A stretch of DNA of 64,000 nucleotides from an uncultured Bacteroidales bacterium (lineage in GTDB: Bacteria; Bacteroidota; Bacteroidia; Bacteroidales; UBA932): the NCBI GenBank assembly GCA_900321655.1, contig ONWU01000014.1, positions 61,208-125,207 of the forward strand, in the 5' to 3' direction. A program made the translations under genes and the position numbers. A model generated the notes under the pieces. The model was not told the origin of the DNA. It worked only from the letters and a program-made list of their open reading frames with translations, and searched no databases. This document shows positions 52,643 through 61,385 of this stretch, piece after piece. Positions within the stretch are counted from its first letter, which is position 1. Each line of letters opens with the position of its first letter.

Positions 52643-54637
52643 TTATATTTGCTTCAATACTAAAGCGGTACGTGCGGGCAGGTACAGCTTAAGGGTATGG
52701 TCGAAGTACTGGTTTCCGTTGGGGCATCTTTCCGGCAGGGCCACGTGGTGTTCCCCTTCCTTCACACGGCCGAAACCATTGAAGCGGGAACTGTCGGAGT
52801 CCAGTACAACCACATATTCCCCGGCGGGTGCTGAGACGCCGTAATCGGCGAAAGAACCTGCGGGGGAGAAATTGAGTGCAAAGATACAGTTTTTCCGTTT
52901 GAAAATCAAGATTTTCTTCTGTTCATCGGCCACCAGAAGTTCCGGACGCTCCTTCAGGAGGCCTTCTTTTTTCAGCAGATGAATCATTTCCGAATCAAAA
53001 CGGCGGAGATCTCCGTAGCGGAGGTCTTCGTTATCGGCCAGGGACCACTGCCGGCGGGCATATTTGAAGGACCAGCCGTTCCCCTCGCGGGGGAAGTCTA
53101 TCCACTCGGGATGGCCGAATTCATTGCCCATGAAGGTGAGGTATCCGTCTCCCGCGGTGCCGGCGGTAACCAGGCGGATGAGCTTGTGAAGGGCTATGCC
53201 GCGGTCCACGATGCTGTTCTGGGAGCCCTTGTTCATACAGAAGTACATTTCCTTGTCCATCAGGCGGAAGATGATGGTCTTGTCTCCCACCAGGGCCTGG
53301 TCGTGGCATTCGGCATAGGAGATGGTCTTCTCGTCCACCCGCTTGCCGGTGAGTTCCCACCAGATTTCTCCCATGGACCACTGCTCGTCGCTGCGCTCCT
53401 TGATCCACTTGATCCAGTGGTCTGCGATGCCCATCGACATCCGGAAATCAAAGCCCACGCCGAAGGCCTCGAACGGGGCGGCCAGGCCGGCCATTCCGGA
53501 CATGTCCTCTGCGATGGTGAAGCCGGCGGGGTTCATTTCCTTCACCAGACGGGTGGCCAGGGACAGGTAGATGACGGCGTCTTCGTCCACGCCGCCGTCG
53601 AAGTACAGGCTGTAGTCCGTAAAATCCTTGCCCAGGCCGTGGTCCCAGTACAGCATGGAGGTGACTCCGTCGAAACGGAAACCGTCTATATGGTATTCCT
53701 CCATCCAGTATTTCACGTTGGAAAGGAGGAAGAAGCGGGTTTCGTCCTTCCCGTAGTCGAAGCAGCGGGAGCCCCAGGCCGGATGGCGGCCGGCAGGGCC
53801 CTGGTGGAAGTACAGGTGGTCTGTTCCGTCAAACTCGGACAGGCCTTCCGCGGTGTTTTCCACGCTGTGGCTGTGCACGATGTCCATGATGACGGCTATG
53901 CCCTTGCCGTGGGCGTCGTCCACCAGGGCCTTGAACTCCTCGGGCGTGCCGAAGCGGGAAGAAAGGGCGAAGAAGTTACTCACCTGATAGCCGAAGGAGC
54001 CGTAGTACGGGTGTTCCTGCAGGGCCATGATCTGGATGGTATCGTACCCGAGGGCTTTGACCTTGGGGAGAACGTCTTTGCGGAATTCTTCAAACGTGCC
54101 CACTTTCTCCTTCTCGGAGGCCATGCCGATGTGGCACTCGTAGATGAGCGGGTTGGGGCGCCTGCCGGCATGGCCGTGTTTCCACACATACGGCTTGGGG
54201 TCCCAGACCTGGGCCGAAAAGACTTTGGTCACTTCGTCCTGGATTACGCGGGTGGCATAGGAAGGGAGCCTCTCCCCTCCTCCTCCGGGCCACTCCATAT
54301 ACAGTTTGTACAGCTGGCCGTGGCGAAGGAACATCTCCGGGATCTTGAGTTCCCAGTTACCGTTTCCCAGCGGCTGGAGGGCGTAGGCATCCGTACGCTT
54401 CCAGTTGTTGCAGTCTCCTATGAGAAAGATCTTGGAGGCGTTGGGAGCGAATTCACGGAATACCCAGCTGCCGTCCTGGCAGCGGTGCAAGCCGTAATAG
54501 AGATGGTTGTTGACGGCATCCTTCAGAAGGCCGTCTCCGGCAATATGCTTCAGCGTTTGCCAGATATGCTCGTGCCGGGCGTCAATGGCGTCCTTGTACG
54601 GCATCAGCCAGGGGTCCTGTTCGTAAATCTTTTTCAT
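52643..54637 (-). CDS. glgB: 1,4-alpha-glucan branching enzyme
   Basis: The 664-residue protein is a GH13 branching enzyme of the eukaryote-like type, with a CBM48-like N-terminal domain (VFREFAPNASKIFLIGDCNN) and a catalytic barrel. Motifs include DIVHSHSVENTAEGL (region I), IDGFRFDGVTSMLYWDHG (nucleophile Asp) and FTIAEDMSGMAG (acid Glu). The ATG at 54637 was preferred to one 9 codons upstream because it has a purine-rich GGAG just before it and avoids overlapping xseB. It introduces alpha-1,6 branches into glycogen. Confidence 0.94.
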   Translation of the reverse strand: MKKIYEQDPWLMPYKDAIDARHEHIWQTLKHIAGDGLLKDAVNNHLYYGLHRCQDGSWVFREFAPNASKIFLIGDCNNWKRTDAYALQPLGNGNWELKIPEMFLRHGQLYKLYMEWPGGGGERLPSYATRVIQDEVTKVFSAQVWDPKPYVWKHGHAGRRPNPLIYECHIGMASEKEKVGTFEEFRKDVLPKVKALGYDTIQIMALQEHPYYGSFGYQVSNFFALSSRFGTPEEFKALVDDAHGKGIAVIMDIVHSHSVENTAEGLSEFDGTDHLYFHQGPAGRHPAWGSRCFDYGKDETRFFLLSNVKYWMEEYHIDGFRFDGVTSMLYWDHGLGKDFTDYSLYFDGGVDEDAVIYLSLATRLVKEMNPAGFTIAEDMSGMAGLAAPFEAFGVGFDFRMSMGIADHWIKWIKERSDEQWSMGEIWWELTGKRVDEKTISYAECHDQALVGDKTIIFRLMDKEMYFCMNKGSQNSIVDRGIALHKLIRLVTAGTAGDGYLTFMGNEFGHPEWIDFPREGNGWSFKYARRQWSLADNEDLRYGDLRRFDSEMIHLLKKEGLLKERPELLVADEQKKILIFKRKNCIFALNFSPAGSFADYGVSAPAGEYVVVLDSDSSRFNGFGRVKEGEHHVALPERCPNGNQYFDHTLKLYLPARTALVLKQI

Positions 54638-54641
54638 ACCC

Positions 54642-54830
54642 TTACTCCTTATCCAATGAATCAATTTTTTCTTTCACGGTTCTCAGGTACTCCCGGCACT
54701 GTTTCAGGAGTTCCTTGCTGCGGCCCACCAGGGCGTCAATATCATCCAGCTTGGTTTCCGGATTCTCCACCTTGGCGGCAATCTCTTCCAGCTCGGCAAT
54801 AGCCTTTGCGTAATCAAATGTCTGCGCCAT
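54642..54830 (-). CDS. xseB: Exodeoxyribonuclease VII small subunit
   Basis: The 62-residue helical protein contains AIAELEEIAAKVENPETKLD and IDALVGRSKELLKQCREYLR, the pattern of XseB. It forms the small subunit of exonuclease VII with XseA. The gene starts 1 base after xseA ends, and glgB follows 4 bases later, so glycogen genes may be expressed from the xse promoter. Confidence 0.93.
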   Translation of the reverse strand: MAQTFDYAKAIAELEEIAAKVENPETKLDDIDALVGRSKELLKQCREYLRTVKEKIDSLDKE

Positions 54831-54831
54831 A

Positions 54832-56106
54832 CTATGCGGTCTTTACTTGGTTGTTGTCTATTCTGTCGCTATATACCTCGTCCACCCTGGCGGTAAGGGA
54901 ACCGTCGTTGAAACGGACACCGATGCGGTCTCCTACCGTCACTTTGTCCACGGTCTTGAGCACTTTGTTGTCTTTCCCCGTAACCAGAACGTATCCCAGG
55001 CCCAGGATCTTGCGCGGGTCGCTTGCCGTGATGAGGGCTTCCTTCAGGGCTACCCTGGAGACCTCGGCACTCACCCTTGCCTGGGCGGCGAACTGCAGGC
55101 GGTGGACAGCGTTATCCTTCAGCCGGGCCACATCGGCATATTTTTGCAGAAGACCCCGGGAGATGCGGGCGATGCATCTTTGCAGCGGCATCTCCAGCGA
55201 GCCCAGGCGGCGCTGGATGGCCGAAGACACGCGCTGTGCCAGGCGGTCCAGAATGGCATCCTGAGCCTCGTACGCCTCCAGGAACAAATCCGCCAGGGCG
55301 GTGGGGGTTTTGACGGAGGCGTGAGCCACCATATCGGCAATATGGACATCCTTGTCGTGGCCGATGGCCGTAATCACCGGCACCGGCAGGGTGGCGATGG
55401 CGACGGCGAGGTTGTAATCGTCGAAGCAGGCGAGGTCCAGCTCGCTGCCGCCGCCGCGGAGGATGAGGACGGCGTCGTAGCCCTTTTCGGCCACTTCTTC
55501 CAGGGCTTCCATAATGGACGCGGGGGCCTGCTCTCCCTGCATCAGGGCTTCGTACAGGTCCAGGTGGAAGGCATAGCCCTCGGGGTTATTCAGAAGGTGG
55601 TTCCGGAAATCCTGGTAGCCGGCGGCGGTTTTGGAAGTGATGACGGCCAGGCGATACGGAAGGTCCGGCAGGGCCAGTTCCTTCTGCATCTCCATATAGC
55701 CTTCGGCCGTTAATTTCTCTATGGCCTTCTTGCGCTCCAGGGCTTTTTCTCCCAGGGTGAAGGCCGGGTCTATGTTTTCTATGAAAAGGCTGACGCCGTA
55801 AAGTTCACTGAAATTCACCTGCACCTGCACCAGTACGGTGATACCGGTCCTCAGGGGCTCCCCGGTGGAGGATTCGAAGAAATTTTTGAGCTGGGGGTAC
55901 TTCCAGCTCCAGATCATGGCGCGGGCTTCCGCGATGGACCTTCCTCCCCGGCTCTGGGTGAGGCTGAGGTAGCAGTGGCCGTTGGAACGGGGGCTGAAGG
56001 AGGCTATCTCCCCTTTGACCCAATATCGGCCCGGAAATGCACTGGCGATGCTTTCCTTGATCCTGGTCTGCAGTTCCAGGAGTTCCATATAATTCCTGTC
56101 CCCCAT
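54832..56106 (-). CDS. xseA: Exodeoxyribonuclease VII large subunit
   Basis: The protein has an OB-fold N-terminus (YWVKGEIASFSPRSNGHCYL), the central catalytic domain (VITSKTAAGYQDFRNHLLNN, LILRGGGSELDLACFDDYN, TAIGHDKDVHIADMVAHAS) and a helical C-terminus. It digests single-stranded DNA from both ends. The start is uncertain. ATG at 56106 (424 residues) is used here, another ATG at 56088 fits the usual family N-terminus equally well, and the TTG further upstream is unlikely. Confidence 0.92.
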   Translation of the reverse strand: MGDRNYMELLELQTRIKESIASAFPGRYWVKGEIASFSPRSNGHCYLSLTQSRGGRSIAEARAMIWSWKYPQLKNFFESSTGEPLRTGITVLVQVQVNFSELYGVSLFIENIDPAFTLGEKALERKKAIEKLTAEGYMEMQKELALPDLPYRLAVITSKTAAGYQDFRNHLLNNPEGYAFHLDLYEALMQGEQAPASIMEALEEVAEKGYDAVLILRGGGSELDLACFDDYNLAVAIATLPVPVITAIGHDKDVHIADMVAHASVKTPTALADLFLEAYEAQDAILDRLAQRVSSAIQRRLGSLEMPLQRCIARISRGLLQKYADVARLKDNAVHRLQFAAQARVSAEVSRVALKEALITASDPRKILGLGYVLVTGKDNKVLKTVDKVTVGDRIGVRFNDGSLTARVDEVYSDRIDNNQVKTA

Positions 56107-56121
56107 AGTTCTACAATGATA

Positions 56122-56148
56122 CAAAAAAATCCGCGGTTTTCCACGGAT
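56122..56148 (-). terminator. Rho-independent terminator of nadE
   Basis: On the minus strand an 8-bp stem (ATCCGTGG / CCGCGGAT with one G-U pair) and an AAAA loop are followed by a run of T. It sits between nadE and xseA. Confidence 0.78.
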
Positions 56149-56160
56149 TTCAAATTATTT

Positions 56161-56898
56161 TTAGATAATTGGTTCAAAATGAGGTATGGGCTGCAGTTTG
56201 AACAGGTTGGTCACGTGCTTGTGGTCTATCCGGGCCTTCGCTTCAGGGTCCTCACAGACGCCCGTACGGATGTATTTGTCCAGCACGGCGTAGGTAAAGC
56301 CCAGGTTGTCCTCGTCCGTTTTGCCCGTGAGGCCATCCGAGGGGGCCTTTTCCACCAGGTCTATGGGGAGGCCCATCACTTTGCCGATGGCCACCACCTC
56401 CTGCACCGTTAGGCCGCCGAGGGGCGAGAAATCCCCTGCGGCATCTCCGTAGCGGGTGCTGTAGCCCACCCAGTCTTCGGACAGGTTGCAGGTGTTCACC
56501 ACGCGGCCGTTGTTGCTCTGGGAGACGGCATAGAGGGCCGTCATCCTCAGGCGCGGAGCCATATTGATGCGCGTCTGGGCCGATGCCTCATGCCCCAGCC
56601 GGGCCTCCACCTCTTTCATCAGGGCCTCGAAACTGGAGCCGATATTGACACAGTAGTGCCTGATTCCCAGGTGCCGGATGAGCCGGTTGGAATCTTCAAT
56701 GTCCGGCTGCACGCCGTTAGGCATAGTAACGCCTATCACGCGGTCTTTTCCCAGGGCCTCCACGCACAGGGCGGCACAAACGCTGCTGTCCTTGCCGCCG
56801 GAAATGCCCAGCACGGCATTGCATCCTTTTCCGTTCTGCTCAAACCAGTCCCGTATCCACTGTACGCACTGGTCCTTGACTTTCTTTGCATCAAACAT
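56161..56898 (-). CDS. nadE: NAD synthetase (ammonia-dependent type)
   Basis: The 245-residue protein has the ATP-pyrophosphatase P-loop SGGKDSS (residues 33-39) and NLSEDWVGYSTRYGDAAGDF, characteristic of NadE. There is no glutaminase domain, so it is expected to use ammonia to convert nicotinate adenine dinucleotide to NAD. A TAATTTTG box lies 17 bases upstream of the start. It stands alone between its own promoter and a terminator. Confidence 0.95.
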   Translation of the reverse strand: MFDAKKVKDQCVQWIRDWFEQNGKGCNAVLGISGGKDSSVCAALCVEALGKDRVIGVTMPNGVQPDIEDSNRLIRHLGIRHYCVNIGSSFEALMKEVEARLGHEASAQTRINMAPRLRMTALYAVSQSNNGRVVNTCNLSEDWVGYSTRYGDAAGDFSPLGGLTVQEVVAIGKVMGLPIDLVEKAPSDGLTGKTDEDNLGFTYAVLDKYIRTGVCEDPEAKARIDHKHVTNLFKLQPIPHFEPII

Positions 56899-56914
56899 AG
56901 CTTCTTATTTTTTA

Positions 56915-56922
56915 CAAAATTA
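56915..56922 (-). promoter_or_regulatory. -7 promoter box of nadE
   Basis: The minus strand reads TAATTTTG, 16 bases before the nadE ATG. Confidence 0.6.
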
Positions 56923-56942
56923 GCATTTTTCCGAAAAAACCG

Positions 56943-56950
56943 TACCTTTG
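56943..56950 (+). promoter_or_regulatory. -7 promoter box of the exported protein gene at 56957
   Basis: The plus strand reads TACCTTTG and ends 6 bases before the ATG, so the transcript is probably leaderless. Confidence 0.65.
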
Positions 56951-56956
56951 CGGGCT

Positions 56957-57658
56957 ATGAAGAAGATTGTAATCTGCATCGTCCTCCTGTTATCGGGCCT
57001 CCGGCTGCTGGCCGCCGGCCAGGAACAGGAGCCCTATTTCTGCACCAGACCCGGTACGGAGCTCTATTATGAACGCACCAAAGCCGGCAAAACCAAGCTT
57101 CTCCAGACCACCCTTTTTGAGATAGAATCCGCCCGGCCATCGGCCAAGGGCCTTACCATCCGGTATGCCGTTACCATGGCCAAGGCCAACGGGAGCGAAC
57201 TGTACGGCGGCAGGGCCGCGCAAACGGCATACGCCTCCCCGGATGGGGATATCACCCTCAACTTCGGAGAAACGGTGAAAGCGTTTGTCCGGAATCTGTT
57301 TCCCCGCACCCATATCGAGGTCTCGGAGGCATCGGCCATCCTCCCTGCACAGATGCAGCCGGGAGACACCCTCCCCGAAACCCACTGCAGCGTGAAAGTG
57401 ATGGGAATCACCGTCCGTTTCGACATAACGGAAAGGAAGGTGCTGCGCAGGCAGAGGATCACCACCCCCGCCGGAACCTTTGACTGTATAGTGGTACGGG
57501 AGCGCAAACAAGAGCATGCACCCTTCCATCATCTGGACGATTGGCTGGACAATTACTACGTACGCGGACTGGGCTATGTCCGGCACGACAAGTACGACAA
57601 GAATATGCGCCTGGAAGAATCCGAGGTGCTGGTACGGATTAGCCAGCCGGCCCAATAG
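56957..57658 (+). CDS. Exported protein of unknown function (DUF3108-like)
   Basis: The 233-residue protein has a signal peptide (hydrophobic residues 4-18, LLAAGQ cleavage region) and a mature beta-rich part: FCTRPGTELYYERTKAGKTK, ITTPAGTFDCIVVRERKQEH and YYVRGLGYVRHDKYDK. The layout of a signal peptide, a 'tPaG.fdc' strand and 'G.v.....' near the end resembles DUF3108-type periplasmic proteins, but this is a resemblance by eye. It stands alone, convergent with der (2-base gap). The ATG at 56957 was chosen because of the signal peptide and promoter position. Confidence 0.75.
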   Translation: MKKIVICIVLLLSGLRLLAAGQEQEPYFCTRPGTELYYERTKAGKTKLLQTTLFEIESARPSAKGLTIRYAVTMAKANGSELYGGRAAQTAYASPDGDITLNFGETVKAFVRNLFPRTHIEVSEASAILPAQMQPGDTLPETHCSVKVMGITVRFDITERKVLRRQRITTPAGTFDCIVVRERKQEHAPFHHLDDWLDNYYVRGLGYVRHDKYDKNMRLEESEVLVRISQPAQ

Positions 57659-57660
57659 GA

Positions 57661-58968
57661 CTACTTGGCCCGGGTATACACCTGGATGGGGCAGCCTTCG
57701 AAATCGAAGTGTTCCCTCAGCTTGTTCTCCAGAAAACGCTTGTAAGGATCCTTCACCCACTGCGGCAGGTTGCAGAAGAAGGCAAACTGCGGAGTGCGGG
57801 TGGGAAGTTGGGTTACGTACTTGATCTTAATGTACTTGCCCTTCCACGCCGGCGGCGGATAATTCTCGATCTCCGGGAGGAGGGCGTCGTTGAGCTGGGA
57901 CGTGGGGATCTTCCGGGCCATATTGCCGGCCACGCGGGCGGCGGCGTCCAGCACATCCAGGATGCGCTGCTTGTTAAGGACGCTGGTGAAGATGATGGGA
58001 ATGTCGTTGAAGGGGGCCAGGCGGGCCTTGAGGCCTTCCGTATAGTCCCTCATCGTATTCACATCCTTTTCAAAGAGGTCCCACTTGTTCACCACTATCA
58101 CGCAGCCCTTGCGGTTTTTCTGGATCACGTTGAAGATGTTCATATCCTGCGCCTCCATTCCCAGGGTGGCGTCTATCATCAGGATGCAGACATCACTGTG
58201 CTCGATGGTGCGCATGGCGCGCAGCACGGAGTAGAACTCCAGGTCTTCCGTCACCTTGCCCCTCTTTCGCATACCCGCCGTATCCACAATCATAAACTCG
58301 TGGCCGAATTTGTTGTAGTAGGTGGAGATGGAATCCCGGGTGGTGCCTGCAACGGGGGTTACGATGTTGCGTTCCTCTCCCAGCAAGGCGTTGGTGAGGG
58401 AGCTCTTGCCCACGTTGGGGCGGCCCACGATGGCAATGTGCGGGAGGTCTGCGTGGTCCTCATCGGCCCCGTCATCCTCCGGAAGTACCTTGAGCACCTC
58501 GTCCAGGAGGTCTCCCGTACCGGAGCCGTTGGCGGCCGATATGGTCCACACTTCTCCGAGGCCCAGGGCGTAGAAATCGTACGCATCGTACATCTTCTCC
58601 CCGGTATCCACCTTGTTCACGCAGAGGATGACCGGCTTTTTGGAGCGCCTCAGCAGGTCTGCTATCTCGGAATCGTAGTCCGTGATGCCCGTGGCGGCTT
58701 CGCACATAAAGAGGACCACATCGGCCTCCTCGATGGCGATGGCCACCTGGCGGCGGATGGCGTCTTCAAAGACGTCGTCCGAGTTGGAGGTGTAGCCGCC
58801 CGTGTCCACCACGGAGAATTCCCGGCCACACCACTCGCATTTGCCGTAATGACGGTCCCGGGTTACACCCGCCGTCTCATCCACAATGGCCTGGCGCATT
58901 CCCACCAGGCGGTTGAAAAGGGTCGACTTTCCCACGTTCGGTCTCCCGACTATCGCAACCAAAGCCAT
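57661..58968 (-). CDS. der: GTPase Der (EngA)
   Basis: The 435-residue protein has two tandem GTPase domains, each with a P-loop ([12 protein letters not shown] near residue 7 and [12 protein letters not shown] near residue 182), DTGG/DTAG switch motifs and NKxD motifs ([16 protein letters not shown]). A KH-like C-terminal domain follows. Der is needed for 50S ribosome assembly. The small membrane protein gene lies 3 bases upstream. Confidence 0.97.
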   Translation of the reverse strand: MALVAIVGRPNVGKSTLFNRLVGMRQAIVDETAGVTRDRHYGKCEWCGREFSVVDTGGYTSNSDDVFEDAIRRQVAIAIEEADVVLFMCEAATGITDYDSEIADLLRRSKKPVILCVNKVDTGEKMYDAYDFYALGLGEVWTISAANGSGTGDLLDEVLKVLPEDDGADEDHADLPHIAIVGRPNVGKSSLTNALLGEERNIVTPVAGTTRDSISTYYNKFGHEFMIVDTAGMRKRGKVTEDLEFYSVLRAMRTIEHSDVCILMIDATLGMEAQDMNIFNVIQKNRKGCVIVVNKWDLFEKDVNTMRDYTEGLKARLAPFNDIPIIFTSVLNKQRILDVLDAAARVAGNMARKIPTSQLNDALLPEIENYPPPAWKGKYIKIKYVTQLPTRTPQFAFFCNLPQWVKDPYKRFLENKLREHFDFEGCPIQVYTRAK

Positions 58969-58971
58969 AAC

Positions 58972-59226
58972 TCAATGTTTTTCGGATTCGTACAAGGCGC
59001 ATGAAGAACATGCGTCGGAATAATTGCCATCACAAACCTTCTTTCCCTTCTGCCGGGCCAGCAGTTCCAATTCTTCCTGCTTGGCGCATTTGATACCCCG
59101 CTTGCGCATTTCCGGATTCGTGGAAATCTCTCCGTCGGGGAAAGGCCGATGGAAAAAGAAGATGTTCACGCCGAGAAGGATTACGGCGATGCCCACGAAC
59201 AGGATAGCGGCAAGCAGGGTTTTCAT
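58972..59226 (-). CDS. Small membrane-anchored Cys-rich protein of unknown function
   Basis: The 84-residue protein has one N-terminal membrane helix (residues 4-26) and a basic tail with the cysteine pattern KKVCDGNYSDACSSCALYES (CxxxxxxxCxxC) plus an earlier IKCAK. The cysteines could bind metal or form disulfides. I do not recognise a named family, though small proteins like this occur next to der in Bacteroidota. It is co-oriented with der, 3 bases upstream. Confidence 0.75.
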   Translation of the reverse strand: MKTLLAAILFVGIAVILLGVNIFFFHRPFPDGEISTNPEMRKRGIKCAKQEELELLARQKGKKVCDGNYSDACSSCALYESEKH

Positions 59227-59254
59227 TTCATGAAAACATTAAATATCAAACGTT

Positions 59255-59290
59255 ACCCCCTCCCGAAACCCCTCCCCTCGGGGGAGGGAC
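59255..59290. repeat. GC-rich palindrome in the prs-to-small-protein gap
   Basis: CCCTCCCC (59270-59277) pairs with GGGGAGGG (59281-59288) around a TCG loop, preceded by a further CCCCCTCCCG. Similar C-rich/G-rich palindromes are scattered in Bacteroidota genomes as interspersed repeats. It has no T tract, so it is not a standard terminator. Confidence 0.5.
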
Positions 59291-59298
59291 TTTGGGTG

Positions 59299-60294
59299 CT
59301 ACAGGGGAAATTCGGAAGAGATGGGTTCGTAGTTGTATACGCGCAGGATCATCCGGGCGAAGGTATCGGCCAGGGAAACCACGCGGAACTTGCTCTGGAA
59401 GGCCTTCTTGGAAGGATCCAGCGGAATGGTATCTGTTACGTACACCTCGGACAGGGCGCTCTTGTCTATGCGCTCGTACGCCGGGCCGGAGAGCACCGGG
59501 TGCGTGGCGAAAGCCCGCACGCTCTTGGCACCGCGCTTGAGGAGCTCGTTGGCGGCCTCCGTGAGGGTTCCGGCGGTGTCGATGATGTCGTCGATGATGA
59601 CGATGTCCCGGCCTTCCACCTCTCCGATGGGCACGATCTTTTCAATCACATTGGCCTTAGCACGCGTCTTGTGGCAGATGACCACGGGGGTGTGCAGCTT
59701 CTTGGCATAGGCGTTCACGCGCTTGGCACCGCCCATATCCGGAGCAGCCAGGGTGAGGGTGTCCTTGTACTCCTTGGCCAGGCCTTCCAGCGTGTGCAGG
59801 AAGTCGAAACTGGCGTACAGATGGTTGACGGGGAGGTCGAAGAAGCCCTGGATCTGGTCTGCGTGGAGGTCGCACGTCATCACGGCATCCGCACCGGCCA
59901 CTTTCAGCATATTGGCCACCAGCTTGGCGCCGATGGAGGTACGCGGCTTGTCCTTGCGGTCCTGGCGGGCCCAGCCGTAGTACGGCATCACGGCAATGAC
60001 GCGGTTGGCCGATGCACGCCGGGCGGCATCGATGGAAAGCAGCAGCTCCATCAGATTGTCGGCCGTGGGGAAAGTGGACTGGATAATGAAGCAGGTAGCA
60101 CCCCTCACGCTCTCGGCGAAATAGGGTTGGAATTCACCATCGCTGAAACGGGAAATCTCCAGGGGGCCCAGGGTGACCTCGGGGTCTGATTCGGGTTTCA
60201 TACGATTCATCGCAGCAACTACCTTCTCCGCAAAATAGCGGGAGGCATCACAAGTAAACAGCGCCATCCGGTGCTTATGGACATCGTTTATCAT
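59299..60294 (-). CDS. prs: Ribose-phosphate pyrophosphokinase
   Basis: The 331-residue protein has the PRPP synthetase core: FSDGEFQPYFAESVRGATCF, VMPYYGWARQDRKDKPRTSI, DLHADQIQGFFD and the PRPP-binding loop DIVIIDDIIDTAGTL. It makes PRPP for nucleotide, His, Trp and NAD synthesis. Its ATG overlaps the engB stop in an ATGA arrangement, so the two genes are coupled. Confidence 0.96.
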   Translation of the reverse strand: MINDVHKHRMALFTCDASRYFAEKVVAAMNRMKPESDPEVTLGPLEISRFSDGEFQPYFAESVRGATCFIIQSTFPTADNLMELLLSIDAARRASANRVIAVMPYYGWARQDRKDKPRTSIGAKLVANMLKVAGADAVMTCDLHADQIQGFFDLPVNHLYASFDFLHTLEGLAKEYKDTLTLAAPDMGGAKRVNAYAKKLHTPVVICHKTRAKANVIEKIVPIGEVEGRDIVIIDDIIDTAGTLTEAANELLKRGAKSVRAFATHPVLSGPAYERIDKSALSEVYVTDTIPLDPSKKAFQSKFRVVSLADTFARMILRVYNYEPISSEFPL

Positions 60295-60887
60295 AAAGTT
60301 TTGAGGATAGATGCAATGTAATCCAGGATTTCTTCCTTGCCGGTTCCCTTCACGGACGAGGAAATGAAAACGGGCGGCAGTTCCTCCCAGTCTTCCAGGA
60401 GACGGGCCTTGTTCTTAGTAACCTGCTGCTGAAGCACTTCCGAGCCCTGCTTGTCGGCCTTGGTGAAGATGATGCCGAAGGGAATGCCCTTTTCTCCCAG
60501 CTCGCTGATGAAGCGGAGGTCCACATCCTGCATATCGTGGCGGGAATCCAGCAGCACCATCAGCATAATGAGCTCCTGAGAGTTGTTGATATAGTCCCAG
60601 ATGATGTGCCTGAGGCGGGCACGGTCCTTGTCCGGGAGTTTGGCAAAGCCATAGCCGGGGAGGTCCACCAGGTACCAGCCGTCGTTGATGAGGAAATGGT
60701 TCACCAGCTGGGTTTTACCGGGGGTTTGGGAGGTCTTGGCCAGTTTGGAATTGCCCGTGAGCATATTGATGAGCGAGCTCTTGCCCACATTGGAGCGACC
60801 GATGAAGGCAAATTCCGGGAGTTTCCGCTCCGGTTTCTGCCCCACACGGGTGCTGCTTCCAGCAAATTCTGCTTTGGTGATCTTCAT
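60291..60887 (-). CDS. engB: Ribosome biogenesis GTP-binding protein YsxC/EngB
   Basis: The 198-residue GTPase has P-loop GRSNVGKSSLINML, switch PGKTQLVNHF, LVDLPGYGFAKL, TKADKQG and SSSVKGTGKEE. The ATG at 60887 (MKITKAEF) was chosen over an upstream in-frame ATG because it starts at the family N-terminus and lies 27 bases downstream of a -7 box, whereas the upstream ATG would overlap that promoter. It acts in 50S subunit maturation. Confidence 0.94.
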   Translation of the reverse strand: MKITKAEFAGSSTRVGQKPERKLPEFAFIGRSNVGKSSLINMLTGNSKLAKTSQTPGKTQLVNHFLINDGWYLVDLPGYGFAKLPDKDRARLRHIIWDYINNSQELIMLMVLLDSRHDMQDVDLRFISELGEKGIPFGIIFTKADKQGSEVLQQQVTKNKARLLEDWEELPPVFISSSVKGTGKEEILDYIASILKTL

Positions 60888-60914
60888 TGTAAGGCCCGCT
60901 CCTAAATAACCGTA

Positions 60915-60922
60915 CAAAGATA
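60915..60922 (-). promoter_or_regulatory. -7 promoter box of engB-prs
   Basis: The minus strand reads TATCTTTG, 27 bases before the engB ATG at 60887. It is divergent from the tadA promoter 12 bases away. Confidence 0.62.
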
Positions 60923-60934
60923 CAAATTTATTCG

Positions 60935-60942
60935 TAAATTTG
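60935..60942 (+). promoter_or_regulatory. -7 promoter box of tadA
   Basis: The plus strand reads TAAATTTG and ends 4 bases before the tadA ATG, which predicts a leaderless transcript. Confidence 0.65.
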
Positions 60943-60946
60943 CCAT

Positions 60947-61381
60947 ATGGAAAGTGATGAAAAATATATGCGTGAAGCTCTTCGGGAAGCCCACCTGGCG
61001 GCCGATGCCGGAGAGATTCCCATCGGGGCCGTGGTGGTGTGGAAAGGACGCATCATCGGCCGGGGCCACAACCAGACCGAGCAACTGCACGACACCACCG
61101 CCCACGCGGAGATGCTGGCCATCACCGCCGCCACCGGGACGATGGGTGGCAAGTACCTTTCCGACTGCACCCTGTACGTCACCGTAGAGCCCTGCCCGAT
61201 GTGTGCCGGCGCCATGGCCTGGTCCCAGCTGGGCCGCGTGGTGTACGGCGCCCCGGACCAGCGCCGCGGCTACTCCCTCTTCACCCCTTCCCTTCTCCAC
61301 CCCCGCACCGAAGCCGTGGGCGGCATCCTCCAGGAAGAATGCGTCCAGCTCATGCTGGACTTCTTCCGTGACAAACGCTAA
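60947..61381 (+). CDS. tadA: tRNA-specific adenosine deaminase
   Basis: The 144-residue protein has the cytidine/deoxycytidylate deaminase zinc site: HAE (His53, Glu55) and PCPMC (Cys83, Cys86), plus the TadA-like start MREALREAHLAADAGEIPIG. It deaminates A34 of tRNA-Arg(ACG) to inosine. Two copies of the 51-bp repeat follow directly after its stop. Confidence 0.92.
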   Translation: MESDEKYMREALREAHLAADAGEIPIGAVVVWKGRIIGRGHNQTEQLHDTTAHAEMLAITAATGTMGGKYLSDCTLYVTVEPCPMCAGAMAWSQLGRVVYGAPDQRRGYSLFTPSLLHPRTEAVGGILQEECVQLMLDFFRDKR

Positions 61382-61385
61382 CCCT

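Noticed and set aside
59255-59290. The GC-rich palindrome downstream of prs as a rho-independent terminator.
   Set aside because: No T tract follows on either strand. It fits better as an interspersed palindromic repeat.
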